Shown here one piece after another: positions 46,022-56,594 of a DNA stretch of 64,000 nt. The position numbers and the translations under genes were made by a program. The DNA is from Sceloporus undulatus (lineage: Eukaryota; Chordata; Lepidosauria; Squamata; Phrynosomatidae). The stretch covers positions 166,514,946 through 166,578,945 of the forward strand of contig NC_056524.1 of NCBI RefSeq assembly GCF_019175285.1, written 5' to 3'. Each line of letters opens with the position of its first letter. Position 1 is the first letter of the stretch. The notes beneath the pieces were generated by a model. The model saw only the letters and a list, made by a program, of their open reading frames with translations. It was not told where the DNA came from and did no database searches.

Positions 46022-46213
46022 GAGAGTGTGGTGGCTTGAGTGTCTGAGACTTTGAGAGACCAGGGTTCAAATCCCTGCTTAGCTATAGAAACCCACTGAG
46101 AGATCTTGATATTCTTTCAGCAATGGCAAATCTCCTCTGAATAAATTTTATTAAGAACATTTTACAATAGGGTCACCATAATCAGAGTTGACTTAAAGGC
46201 ATATAGCAAAAAC
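46022..46213 (+). repeat. SINE (tRNA-derived)
   Basis: The B-box-like 'gaccagggttcaaatccctg' lies in the tRNA head. The body has 'tagaaacccactgagagatc', and the tail is 'gacttaaaggcatatagc'. Diverged from the younger copies. Confidence 0.8.
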
Positions 46214-47006
46214 TAGCAGAGAAGCTTTAGGTCTTTAAAAATATGGTTGGAGGATTTACACGTGGTTCATATTCAGTTGCTGTTGATCAAGTTGGAAGGT
46301 CATGCCAGTAGCATCAATACAACAGAGCCCTTTATTAAAGGTTCGTTGAAAGTCCATTAGTGGAAGAAGAGAGAAAAGGAGACATCCTAAGAAAGAAAGG
46401 CGAACTTATAGTGTTAAAAAAAATGACCCCCATTTTCTAGATTGAGTTTAAAGATAGCTCCTGGATCTTAAAAGTTTCAAAAGTGCAGCATTATATTTAG
46501 CATCCAGAATGTGGACAGTGTTTCTGAAACCATTGCTCTCATAGATTTGTGTAAGGTAACTGTGGCAATTGCAAAAACAGCAACGAAAGGGTAAATGGCT
46601 TTAAGAATGGATGAGAAGGAAAGTTGCCTATTTAATTTTTCAAGCAAAGCCAGCAAGCAAATATTGCAAGATCTTAAATTAAAGGAAAAATATATTGTTA
46701 GTCTCCACAGGTGTCTGGAGATGCAGCACATAATTCAGTAGACAGCAAAAATGCTCTGTTCTTTGTTTTTCTTGAGAAATAACTCAGCAAAGTTAGCCAC
46801 TTTGTTGCTTCTCTGTGATTTACTATTGGGCTTTTGTTTAAAGGGAGAGCGTTGCATTACATTGCTCTTTAAAATGTCAAGTGAACATTAACAGTTTCTT
46901 TTTATCAATACAAAATGGTAACATGTTTCAAGAATAAATAAATACAACAAAGATTTTGGAAGCAATTAAAATTAAAAGAAAAGTGCTAACATCAGATATA
47001 TTTAAT
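46214..47006. other. No feature seen
   Basis: AT-rich unique-looking sequence. Confidence 0.4.
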
Positions 47007-47205
47007 TGTTGTTATGTGCCTCCAAGTCGACTCCAACTTATGTTATCCTTATAACATAAGGCTTTTCTTGGCAGGAGGATGTTCTGCCATCTTTTTCTGA
47101 GATAATGTGGCCTTCCCAGGGGGTTTCTATGGCTAAGTGAGAATTTGAATTCTTATCTCCCAGAATCGCAAACTAACACTTAAACCACTATGCAACACTG
47201 TCTGT
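47007..47205 (-). repeat. SINE (tRNA-derived), diverged
   Basis: On plus: 'ttgttgttatgtgcctccaa', 'gtcgactccaacttatg', 'gggtttctatggctaag', and the head 'cacttaaaccactatgcaac'. It reads on minus. Confidence 0.8.
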
Positions 47206-48659
47206 CTCTATTTAACATCCTCATATATTTACATCTCCACTTGTTGCTCATAGTGTTTCAATTAGGCCATCAGCTTTTTATTGTAATATTACCTACCCAA
47301 ACTATATTGGATAAATACTAAATACTGTACATGCAGATGTAAAAACACATGTAGATACATTAAGACTGCAGAACAAGCAACACAGTGTTTAAAGCAAATA
47401 AAAAAGGGGTTTTTTAAGCCCCCTGTCAGAGTTAATGGGATTAAAGTAATCAAAGGNNNNNNNNNNTAATGGGATTCAGTGCAGGAATAGCAGGACAGAA
47501 AGTGAGGATAGATTGAGCTGAAAGCGGAATGCAACTGATGCTAATTAAAATGTCCAGAGTATCAGTATGTAGAAGGAAATGAACTGATGGTCTAACTAGA
47601 CAAGACATGAGATCTGTGACTGTTGGTCTTATTTTAGTTTAAAGCAGATGCATAAGGTGTGTCTGTGTGTGGATGGATGGTAATGGTCAAACTGGATACT
47701 GGCACTGTGGGAGGGTTGTTCAGTTATATCTTATGTGCCATTTTCACAATAAGAACAATTTCCAAGAACTGCTGTTTACCCTTAAGGGAAAAGATATACA
47801 CTTACACTGATGATACCCCTATGTTTCACCTTTCAGAGCAAATAATAGCTTTGGAGGGTTGCTTTATATAGGGAAAATAATGCAGGGGGAAAGGGCTATA
47901 CACACAACAAAGCATAAGCTTTCATGTTGTAATTTGAACAACCTGCTTGCTTCCTGCCTCCACACTCATTTTGAAAGGAAGAGGTGGGGCAAGGAGAAAG
48001 AGATGGTACTGCCACATCTGGTTAGGCTGCTTGAACATGGTGATTTATTGTGAATAAATATTAGGAGAAATTGAATGTTCAGGTAGAGTGGCTCAACCCA
48101 CCTTGAAAAGTATAAATATGTTATCATCAAATTACTGTTCTGTACAGGAAGAGAGGAAGCAACCTCACTTGATAGAATATTTCACTTATTGCAGGCAACA
48201 AAATTCTTCCCTACTGGATTTTTCTAAACCAAAGAACTGGAATTGGATTGAACATTATGCAGTTTGGGGCTGTCCTAAGACTGAAGGCTAGTCTACATGT
48301 AAGTGTATTATGTGCATTGCTGTGGATTTTTGTGCGTTCACATTGACAGATAATTGTCTTCACTTTCCTATGAAAATCTGGTTTTATTCACATCTAGTCA
48401 CCCTCCCTCTGCTGAAAATGTGCAGATAGACATACACACATGCAGTAATGGACATTTCTGTGGATTTCAGTAGACACTCTAGTAAAAACTGCAGTCTTTT
48501 TCTGTGGAGTATAAGGAGGTTTCTTTTGGGGGGGCTCCCACAAAAAAGCCCAAACTCCTGCAAATCACATGTGGCCAGATTGCATTCTATTCGACTGGAA
48601 TGAGGTATATTTTTATTGACTAGCCCTGAGACAGATCCTGGTCATGGCATGGAGTCATT
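47206..48659. other. No gene; assembly gap of 10 N at 47457-47466
   Basis: Sequence on both sides of the gap shares 'taatgggatt' (47432-47441 and 47467-47476). No recognised element in the rest. Confidence 0.5.
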
Positions 48660-48893
48660 GGCCCTATACAGACAGGCCAAAATAAAGCTGCTTCAGGTCA
48701 CTTTGGAGGTATGTTGTTTAAATTATGTATGTGTCCTAAGAGTCTGGAAGCTGCGCCAAAACCACGCTCCAGTTTTCAGGACTGGAGCATGGTTTTGGCA
48801 CAGCTTCTGGACTCTTAGGACACATACATTATTTAAATAGCATACCTCCAAAGTGACCCGAAGCAGCTTTATTTTGGCCTGTCTGTATGGGCC
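48660..48893. mobile_element. Near-perfect palindromic MITE, 234 bp
   Basis: The arms of about 110 bases each are almost exact inverted copies: 'gccctatacagacaggcc', 'gctgcttcaggtcactttgg', 'aggtatg', 'aagagtctggaagctgcgcc' and their complements. Short repeated flanks (CATT at 48656-48659 and 48894-48897) may be a 3-4-bp target duplication. No coding capacity. Confidence 0.8.
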
Positions 48894-49772
48894 CATTGAG
48901 ACACTGTATCAAGCAAAATAAACTGTTTGATTAGTTGAAGGATCAGGAATAAAAACAAATGTAAAGGAGAAAAGTAATGCTCAGACCACTGTAAAGTAAT
49001 AGATCTTGGAAAAGGCAATGGAGAGATGATGAACTAGCAGTTAATGATGATCTCATACCCTCCAGGATTTCACAGATGAAAATGAGGATGCATGTGGCTA
49101 AGCTCATGAGTGTGGTCATGATGGCAGTGCTTCTTAATGAGAAAGAACACACAAAGTAGGAAGGCTGCAGAAATTCTGATGGTGGCTGAGTCTATTTTCC
49201 ATGCCCTCTTCTGTTCCCTTCCTGTTAATTAGGTGTAAACTACTTTTATACTTTGTACTCAGATTGCAGCAAATAAAATGAGCACAGAACAAAGGCAGAA
49301 CATGGGAGAAGGAGGGAGAAACTGGGATGTTTTAAGACCAGCTGAAAAAATGAAACAACAGTATTAACCAGGACTGTTCCTGCCAAACTGGAGCAGTTGG
49401 AGAGTATATGATCGGTTGAGAATCAGAATGGAAGGGCTGGGTGAGTATGGAACCAGAGCAGGGAGACGAGATGTCATAACTGGAAAGACGACAAGAATCC
49501 TCATAATGTTAGCCACTCAAGAAAAATGTAGAACATGAACAAATACAAGATAAAAATACCAATATAAATATACATCCATTTCATGTGGTTTACTTACAGC
49601 TATATTACATATACTGCATTTTATTATGTACTCAACCATATTTTTCTGATTAACTTATCTTCATTAAAATGCCTTCTTGGCTCGCAATATGCTTAAAGAA
49701 CTCTGAGAAAACAAATACTTAAAATTGTACTGTACAAACTCCTGACTGAATCTATGTTTAAATTATTAATTT
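48894..49772. other. No feature seen
   Basis: Unique-looking AT-rich sequence. Confidence 0.4.
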
Positions 49773-50042
49773 GGCACGCTACAGACCACCCAGAAGGGGT
49801 GGTCTGCCCCCACCTTCATTTGCAGGGTGGAGGAACCCCAGCGTCCAAACCGCGAGGCTCCTTCACGCTGCAAATAAGAAGCGCCAAAATGGCAATGTAA
49901 ACATGGTGACCCCCATGTGGAACGGGCGCCGCCATTTTGTACAGACTCGGTCCGTATTAGGGTTAGGGGCGTCCGGAAGTGACGCCCCTTTCCAATCCTA
50001 ATACGGACCCAGTCTGTACTTTATGCCTGTTTGTAATGGGCC
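49773..50042. mobile_element. CpG-rich MITE, Harbinger-like
   Basis: GGCACGCTACAGACC at the left and 'gtactttatgcctgtttgta', 'atgggcc' at the right match, inverted, the ends of 17706-18061. The shared core includes 'gggcgccgccattttg' and the 'attagggttaggg' hairpin. TAA follows on the right; the left target site has decayed. Confidence 0.65.
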
Positions 50043-50965
50043 TAAGATTTGTAGTTTTCCCATTTGCTCTCTCATCTTGCCTACTTCTTCCTCAACCCAA
50101 ATCACACACTTTCTCCCTTCCCCTTGGTGCTGCTGATATGCTTCAACAACCCTGATCATTTCTTTTTCCCCACACCTCGATCAGAAAACATATACACATA
50201 AATGAAACCACCACATGGTTAGTGATAGTCTTGTCATTCATTCCTCTTTCTCCAAAGCCTGGGATCAAGATACTGCCAAAACTAACAATCCTTTTCCAGC
50301 AGCTGCAGCAGTAATAAATCAGAAGGACAGGTTTTATGGCTCAAAATAAAGGATGTTTTGGAATTAGTCCTGGACCCCTGGACAGGAGGTTGAAATATAA
50401 TCACGTCCATGAAAAGCAGGATCTTTTGTCACCTGAAACCAGAGCCACATGAAAAACAACAGAACTGGGGAGATTCCAGAATCATGGTGAAATTGCAATC
50501 CATTCCCTAGGGCAAGGATGAACAAAGAAAAAAGGGAATGCAAAGAAATAATTCAACAGATTTTACTCGAACACAAATCTCATAGCAAAAGTGTGGGATT
50601 TTGCTTATACTGGAAAAGAACAGAGAGTGAGAAAAACTACTTCATATTGAAATGTCTCATGGATTTAAAAAACAAAACAAAATTATGGGTCTGGAGTATC
50701 TGGATCAACTGCACATGTCAAACTGAAGATCCTACTGGGGAAGAATCCGTGTGCAGTTTGATGCTGGAAAGGAAAGGGCTGGAGAATAAATCTCAGATTT
50801 CTAGGGCACCCTCAGACTTTGTTCTGGTTATGTTTAGCCATATTGTGTGCTGGAGTGTGTCAGGTCTTGGCTACAATGAATATGTGTTATTTCAATTACT
50901 ATTCAAACTGAAGGGGTCTGCAAGCATTGCTATTAATAATTACATTTGGGTCCTGGCCTATGGGG
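50043..50965. other. No recognised gene or repeat
   Basis: A 161-codon open frame at 50518-51003 (+) runs through Lys-rich, then hydrophobic sequence and ends inside a SINE. It has no domain I recognise and I treat it as chance. Confidence 0.4.
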
Positions 50966-51215
50966 CACCAGCATGGTGTAGTGGTTTCAGTGTTGGACTA
51001 TGACTCTGGAGACCAGGGTTCAAATCACTGCTCAGTCATGGAAACCCACTAGCTGACCTTGGGCAAGCCCCACACCTTCCGCTTCAGATGAAGGCAAGGG
51101 CTAACCTCCTCTAAACAAATCTTGCCAAGAAAACCTTGTGATAGGTTTGCCTTAGGGTTATCATAAGTCAGAAACTACTTGCAAGGCACACAACCACCAC
51201 CACCACCACCACAAC
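50966..51215 (+). repeat. SINE (tRNA-derived), full length
   Basis: Head 'accagcatggtgtagtggtt' (A-box region) and 'gagaccagggttcaaatcac' (B-box region). The body is 'ccttgggcaagcccc', 'gaaaaccttgtgataggttt', and the tail 'ggcacacaa(cca)n'. It is the best-preserved SINE here. Confidence 0.95.
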
Positions 51216-51365
51216 ATGACCAAGACTTAAATCCAAGAAAAACGGGAGGATATAAATGTCATTATCTATAATAATTATCTGTAATACTGTATTATTATCT
51301 ATAATAATAAATTATCCTAATTGAGGTAGTCTCTGTATTTCCAGCTCGAGATAAACAGCTGGATA
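51216..51365. other. Short spacer between two SINEs
   Basis: AT-rich, with TAATAA runs. Confidence 0.4.
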
Positions 51366-51590
51366 TGAGCCAGTGTGATGTAATGGTTTGGACTTGGACT
51401 CCGTATACTAGGGTTTGGATCCTGGCTGGGACATGGAAATTCATTGGGTGGCCCTGGGCAAGTCACACTCTCTCAACCTCAGAGGATGGCAATGACAAAC
51501 ACCCTCTGAAGAAATTTGCCAAGAAAACCCCTGGTATGGTCAATTTAGAATTGTCATAAGTTGGAACTGTTGAAGGTGCACAACAACCAC
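51366..51590 (+). repeat. SINE (tRNA-derived), full length
   Basis: Head 'gccagtgtgatgtaatggtt' and 'actagggtttggatcctggc'; body 'gggcaagtcacactctctca', 'acctcagaggatggcaatga'; tail 'aaggtgcacaacaaccac'. Same orientation as the copy at 50966. Confidence 0.9.
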
Positions 51591-52600
51591 AATGCCACCT
51601 GAACACTCTCTGGCTGTTAACTGGCTGTGGTAGTCAGTTGTTGGGAAGGGGCTAAGGGGTTGGTATGAGCCCAGCAGAAAGTTGGTAGAACATTATGCAC
51701 CTCCAAGCATTTATGGCCATTGGATCACTGGACTGCTAAGTGGCAGATTCCAGGCTGTTCATGAGTAAGCAAGCTCCTTAGAAGTAATAGGCCTCCTCAG
51801 AAACAGGGAGGCTTGATGTCTCATCCAAATGCTTGCACATGGTTTTGAGTCATGGAAAAACATTACTATGGAGGATGAAATGATATGGAGGACCAGGCTC
51901 TAAAATACTCCATTTCTGATTTTGATACTCCTGAAACAACATATGCATCTTACTGTTGTGTAACTCAGATGCCTGGTGAGCCTTCTCTTTTCCTGACCAA
52001 GTATACGTATGTGCATTTGTGTGTATCTATAATGTGTGTGTATGAGTGTGTGAGAGAGATTTTCTGTTTTTTGGTATGTGCTTTTCCTTTGGATGGGGTG
52101 GGGATATGTATTTGGGCATGTGTGTGAGAGGGAGATGTGGAGAAGATAAAGTCATTTTGTTTTTTTAAGTGAGAAATTTCTGTCTACGGTGGGAAGCCTT
52201 CTGCACATATTCAGAGATAATTGATCTTCAGGTCAGTTTTGTGAAAGCAGAAAACAGTTCCTTTTAAAATTTAACATGATTTAATTCTGTTGGAGACATT
52301 AATTCAATCACTGACATTATCATTATTATATGGTATCGTTACTAATAACGCTTAGCATTTTAAAAGCACACAAAGCCCTTAATAATAATCCTGACTGACA
52401 CTATCTACAAAGGCAGCTATTTAGATTTTAAAGCCTTGGTTTATATCTTTTAAAATTAGACCCCTAGAATATTTAATCTAATTATATGTTCATATTATAT
52501 GTTTATTACTGTGAGATGTTTATCCTTTTGTAACATTATTTAAATCTTGAGTTGTATTTGGTGATAAATGTGGAATTGTTGTTTTGTGTTATGTAACATT
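51591..52600. other. No gene; possible conserved non-coding AT-rich block near 52240-52560
   Basis: No repeat family recognised. Several ATTA/TAAT cores occur. Conservation is untested. Confidence 0.3.
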
Positions 52601-52933
52601 GGGGCTATACAGACAGGTGGCATGCAGCCACCCCTTTTCACCCTGGATTGGGGCCACAGCAACCGCACACTGCGGCCTCCAGAGGACACAAAAAGAACTT
52701 ATGAAAAGCAGCTTTTTTTCAGCATCTTCACAGGGGCATCATTGGCGTGGTAGTGTGCATGATGACAGCTCTTCCGTGCTATACCGTTTGGGTGCTGGGC
52801 CACTATGGCATCATCATGGCGCATGCGTGTAAATGAGCGTGCACCAAAATGGCACCATGGGGATGGTGTCATGGCATTGAGCACGTGGATTTATACCCAT
52901 AGGCTGATGCTTTTTGCCAGTCTGTACAGGGCC
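52601..52933. mobile_element. MITE, GGSCC..ACAGAC family
   Basis: GGGGCTATACAGACAGG at the left and GCCAGTCTGTACAGGGCC at the right are inverted. ATT flanks both ends (52598-52600 and 52934-52936), suggesting a 3-bp target duplication. The interior is CpG-enriched ('ggcgcatgcgtgtaaatgag'). It is related at the ends to 48660-48893. Confidence 0.7.
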
Positions 52934-53349
52934 ATTATTCTTTAGTTACTTTGAGAACTGATGTTAGTTTGAATACTTTAAGCATGGTTTCATCATTAAA
53001 AATATAATATAAATAAATCTATTGATTTGCACAGGCACAACTGGGGATAAGTTTAGATGTCTAAAACAAAACCTCAGGCTTTGTGGAATCGTCTTTCTTG
53101 AGAAAGCCATACTTGTCCAATATTTGAATCTCCTGCACAGGAGCTCTTTGAGAAGAAAAATATAGCATTGTAGCATTTCAGATAAGGGAGACTCAACCTG
53201 TAATATTTGGAAAGGTCAGAGAGTCTTAGGAGTTGAGGTGGCACAGATTCTTGATTTTATTTTGTCTTCATATTAAGTTGAGAGATGTGATTGTCCTAGT
53301 AGCTTAAATAACCAACAGATCTGAACCCATGCAGATTCTCACATAGGAC
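52934..53349. other. No feature seen
   Basis: Unique-looking sequence. Confidence 0.4.
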
Positions 53350-53632
53350 GAAGAATTTCTCCTGTGCTTAAATTGTGTTAATTGTGTGATCAGGGGGAAT
53401 ATTATTACACTCTCATGCTCTTATCCTGTTCTTCTCCCATCTGTAAACAGTAATGGACCTGTCATTGGGTATTAACAGGAGTTCCTGTTAATACCCAATG
53501 ACGGGTCCATTACTGTTTACAGATAGGAGAAGAATGGGATAAGTGCGTGGGGGTGTGATTATCTTCCCCCTGATCACGCGATTAATGCGATTTAAGCATG
53601 GAGAAGGATGCTTTCTTCCCATGTGATGATTT
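53350..53632. mobile_element. hAT-like foldback MITE, left end truncated
   Basis: Arms around the centre 'gttaatacccaatgacgggt' pair over about 120 bases. The right end 'cttcccatgtgatgatttcc' keeps a TTTATCACA-type terminus while the left end lacks its last roughly 30 bases. Confidence 0.7.
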
Positions 53633-54429
53633 CCCTTGTCTCTGCAGTCCAATCCAACATTTATGTATTTTGCTGTACTGATTCATGTTAAAAAGTAGTT
53701 GGGTTTAAAAAACTTAAAGAAGAGTGCTGCTTTATGAAAAGTTTCTACTTTTTCTTCTGACCTGCATGAGACAGACTGAAGAGGGAATATGCTCACCAAT
53801 CCACCCTAATTTTCTTAGCTGTTTTGAATGCAGGGACAGCAAATTAGCTACTGCTCCCTGGTGGATGCTGTTTCAAGAGATAGAAAAATGTGTAAAGTTC
53901 AGCAGTTTATCTACAGAAGGTTCAGACAGAGTTCATCGTGTAACTAGATTTCTCTTTTTAAGAAAAGCCTCCTCTCCATGAGTTACCACCTGCACACTCT
54001 AAAGGATATGAATTCCTGCCACATCTTTATGTACTTTTCATGCATTTTTATTTCAGAGCTTTTAAAATGTAAAATCCCATGGATAAAGTAACCCTAGCTT
54101 TGTCAAAAACTCTGAATCAAAAGTAAATGCAGGTTTTAAAATGTAGGCACCTCAGAAACATGCTGAATTTTATCTCATTCAACACAAAGTTATCAAAATT
54201 GTTTTCACAACAACAAGAAGCATGAACTCGAGTGTGAGGAACTATGGTACAGGCCAGCATGCCTGGTGGCCTATGAAGCTGTGTCTACATCATTAGTAAT
54301 TAGTATGGTGACTAGTCAGGGATTTGGTAACTATCTTGGGTTTTAGTTTTGTTTTGCTTTTCTCAGTTTAAATATATGGGGAACTTTTAGACCTCTGAGG
54401 GGTCAGACAAAGGTTGAAAACATGGAATT
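53633..54429. other. No feature seen
   Basis: Unique-looking sequence. Confidence 0.4.
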
Positions 54430-54595
54430 CTGTCTCCCATTAAGTGAGACCATTGGTCCAACTGCCTCTGTGTTATCTATAGTCTAATGTTCAGATGGGA
54501 CCTCTCTGTCCTTTCCTGTAGTCAGGAACCGAAGTGTAAACTTTGTACATAGAAGGCATGTACTCTGCCACTAAACTACATCCTTCGCCAAGGTA
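54430..54595 (-). repeat. tRNA-derived SINE (second family), diverged
   Basis: On plus: 'tgagaccattggtccaactg' and 'aaggcatgtactctgccact', 'aaactaca'. Read on minus this is the tRNA-like 'tagtggcagagtacatgcc' followed by the same body as at 19535-19705. Confidence 0.65.
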
Positions 54596-55009
54596 CAAGC
54601 CATCTTCTTACAGAATGTGCCTTTGTCGATCACATAGTCTTTCTCCAAGGCATCCTTACAAAATGCACCTTTGTAGATTACCCAGGCTTTGCTGGCTATT
54701 TCATGAAACTGAAGGCCCCCAACAAGGAGTTCTGGTTTCATTTGAGTATACGTTACAGCATATTTACCATGACTAGAACTACTTGTATTCTTCCTTTCCC
54801 CCAACCTTTCCTCCAAGGCAGCCTACAAAAGTTAAAACAGATAAAGATAAAAACTCCCATCAGTAAAAATGTGCAAAAGTTAAAATATAATTATTTTGTA
54901 CAGTGCCATGTACATTGATGATACTACATAAGTTGGTTAATAGTAATACTAAGAACAAAAATAAAATAAATGTATGTCTATAAATTATAATTATAAATGT
55001 CTATTAAAA
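54596..55009. other. No feature seen
   Basis: Unique-looking sequence. Confidence 0.4.
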
Positions 55010-55740
55010 ATTAAAAATTAATGAGAGAAGAAGAAATTAAAGAAGAAGATTTAGGATAAGAACCTTTTATCAAATACTGTAACAAAAGATGGAAGGAGGA
55101 TGCTTAAATGGAGATCTGTTATTTAAGTACTAAGATTGTAAGGAAATAAGGGCCTTTACTAACCAATAAGATAATGGATGCTTTCAACAAAATGGGAAAA
55201 AGATAGGCAATATATATTACTGGTTATATGGTTTAATGGAGTGAGAGATATGTAAAGAGAATGTTTAAGAGGAATACACAGTTTTAAAAAGAATATAATA
55301 GCATAAAGGATAGTGAGATAAGGGAAAAGAAAAAAAAGAAAAAAATTGAAAAAGAGGAAGAAATAAGAGGAACTGAGTAAATTATCAAGGTTAGAAAAAT
55401 ACAGTAAGGGATAAGTGGAATAGGGAAGGGAGGATGAAGGGGAAAGTTTTTTTTTAATGTATACTCATAATCTATTGCCAACCATCCTAGGAGAAGGAAA
55501 ACTCCAATCCCAAACCCGGGCACCTTGCTGCCATCGTCCATGCTTGTCAAGGCCTCAGCAGTTGAACCTCTGGTTTAAAGAGTGAGGCCAGTTCTGTGCA
55601 CACTGCGCTCCACCAGAAAAATCCATTGCACAGGCTCGAAGGATACATCCAACATCATCAACGCGCTTTTAGAAAGCACTGATGAGTCCTTCCTGAATCT
55701 TCGTTCACGAAGTAAAGCCAAGAAGAATATAATCTATTGT
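55010..55740. other. Unclassified repeat-like block: A/G-rich then CpG-bearing
   Basis: 55010-55450 is strongly purine-rich without a simple unit. 55485-55735 then has higher GC ('gggcaccttgctgccatcgt', 'gcctcagcagttgaacctct', 'aatcttcgttcacgaagtaa'). The sharp contrast with both flanks suggests a piece of an interspersed element, family unknown. Confidence 0.4.
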
Positions 55741-56403
55741 TCTTTTTTAATATTTCTATATATTTTTTTAAAAAGCGAAAAATAAGGACAATACACCACA
55801 TTATGAAAAACTTGTTTCTCATAATAGTCTGTTCCCAAAATCCTGTTGAAACAAAGTAGATTTCACCCACTGCTAGGAGGACATCATTGAGGGAAGCAAA
55901 TCTAGCTTCTCTATGAAGGGACTTCCAGACTTGGGAGCAGGCACCAAGAAGTTTTTCTCTTCCATTTCCATGTCCCTGTGAATATGGTGAGAAAGATGTT
56001 CAGATTCTCCTCTGAACATCTCAATACCTGGGCAAGCTCACATAGGAGAATATGACCTTGGTTCACAACCCAGCTTCCTTCAGTCTCAGAAAGGACACTT
56101 CTCATAACCTTCCATATGTAGCTAGTTCTAAAGATTTTTCAATAGTTACCTGAAACACTGCTTTTATGTTCATCTAGGGGTAGGTATTGTGGAGAGAGTG
56201 TATAGTAATTTGAAGTAGCATGTGTACATGTTCATTTGTGGGCACATAAATAGCTATAACAATGGAAGGTGCACAATTGTGAGCTGACAAACAAGCCAAC
56301 CTCATTGCTAGGCTGGTATAACATTTGTCCATGGGCTGACTGAGACCTAGAGAAGTGTTTTATAGGCTTCTGAAGACAGCTCAAAGGATGTGTAGCTGAA
56401 ATA
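55741..56403. other. No feature seen
   Basis: Unique-looking sequence. Confidence 0.4.
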
Positions 56404-56594
56404 ACTTAAAGATCTGCTTTATCTCAGTCAGTGTACCACCATCTTAATCCCATTTTGACTTCACGATGATTATCTGTAGGCTCTCGCACGGGAAATATTA
56501 TGTGGCTAGAATCTGACCAGTTTTATGGCAGATACATTTATTTCATGGGATTAAGATAGTGGAACACTGATTGAGATAAAGCAGAACTTTAAAG
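56404..56594. mobile_element. Foldback MITE, about 190 bp
   Basis: 'gatctgctttatctcagtca' and 'accatcttaatcccat' at the left pair with 'atgggattaagatagt' and 'tgattgagataaagcagaac' at the right. Family not identified. Confidence 0.7.

Noticed and set aside
50518-51003. 161-codon plus-strand open frame
   Set aside because: No recognisable domain, runs into a SINE, and has no splice or promoter context.
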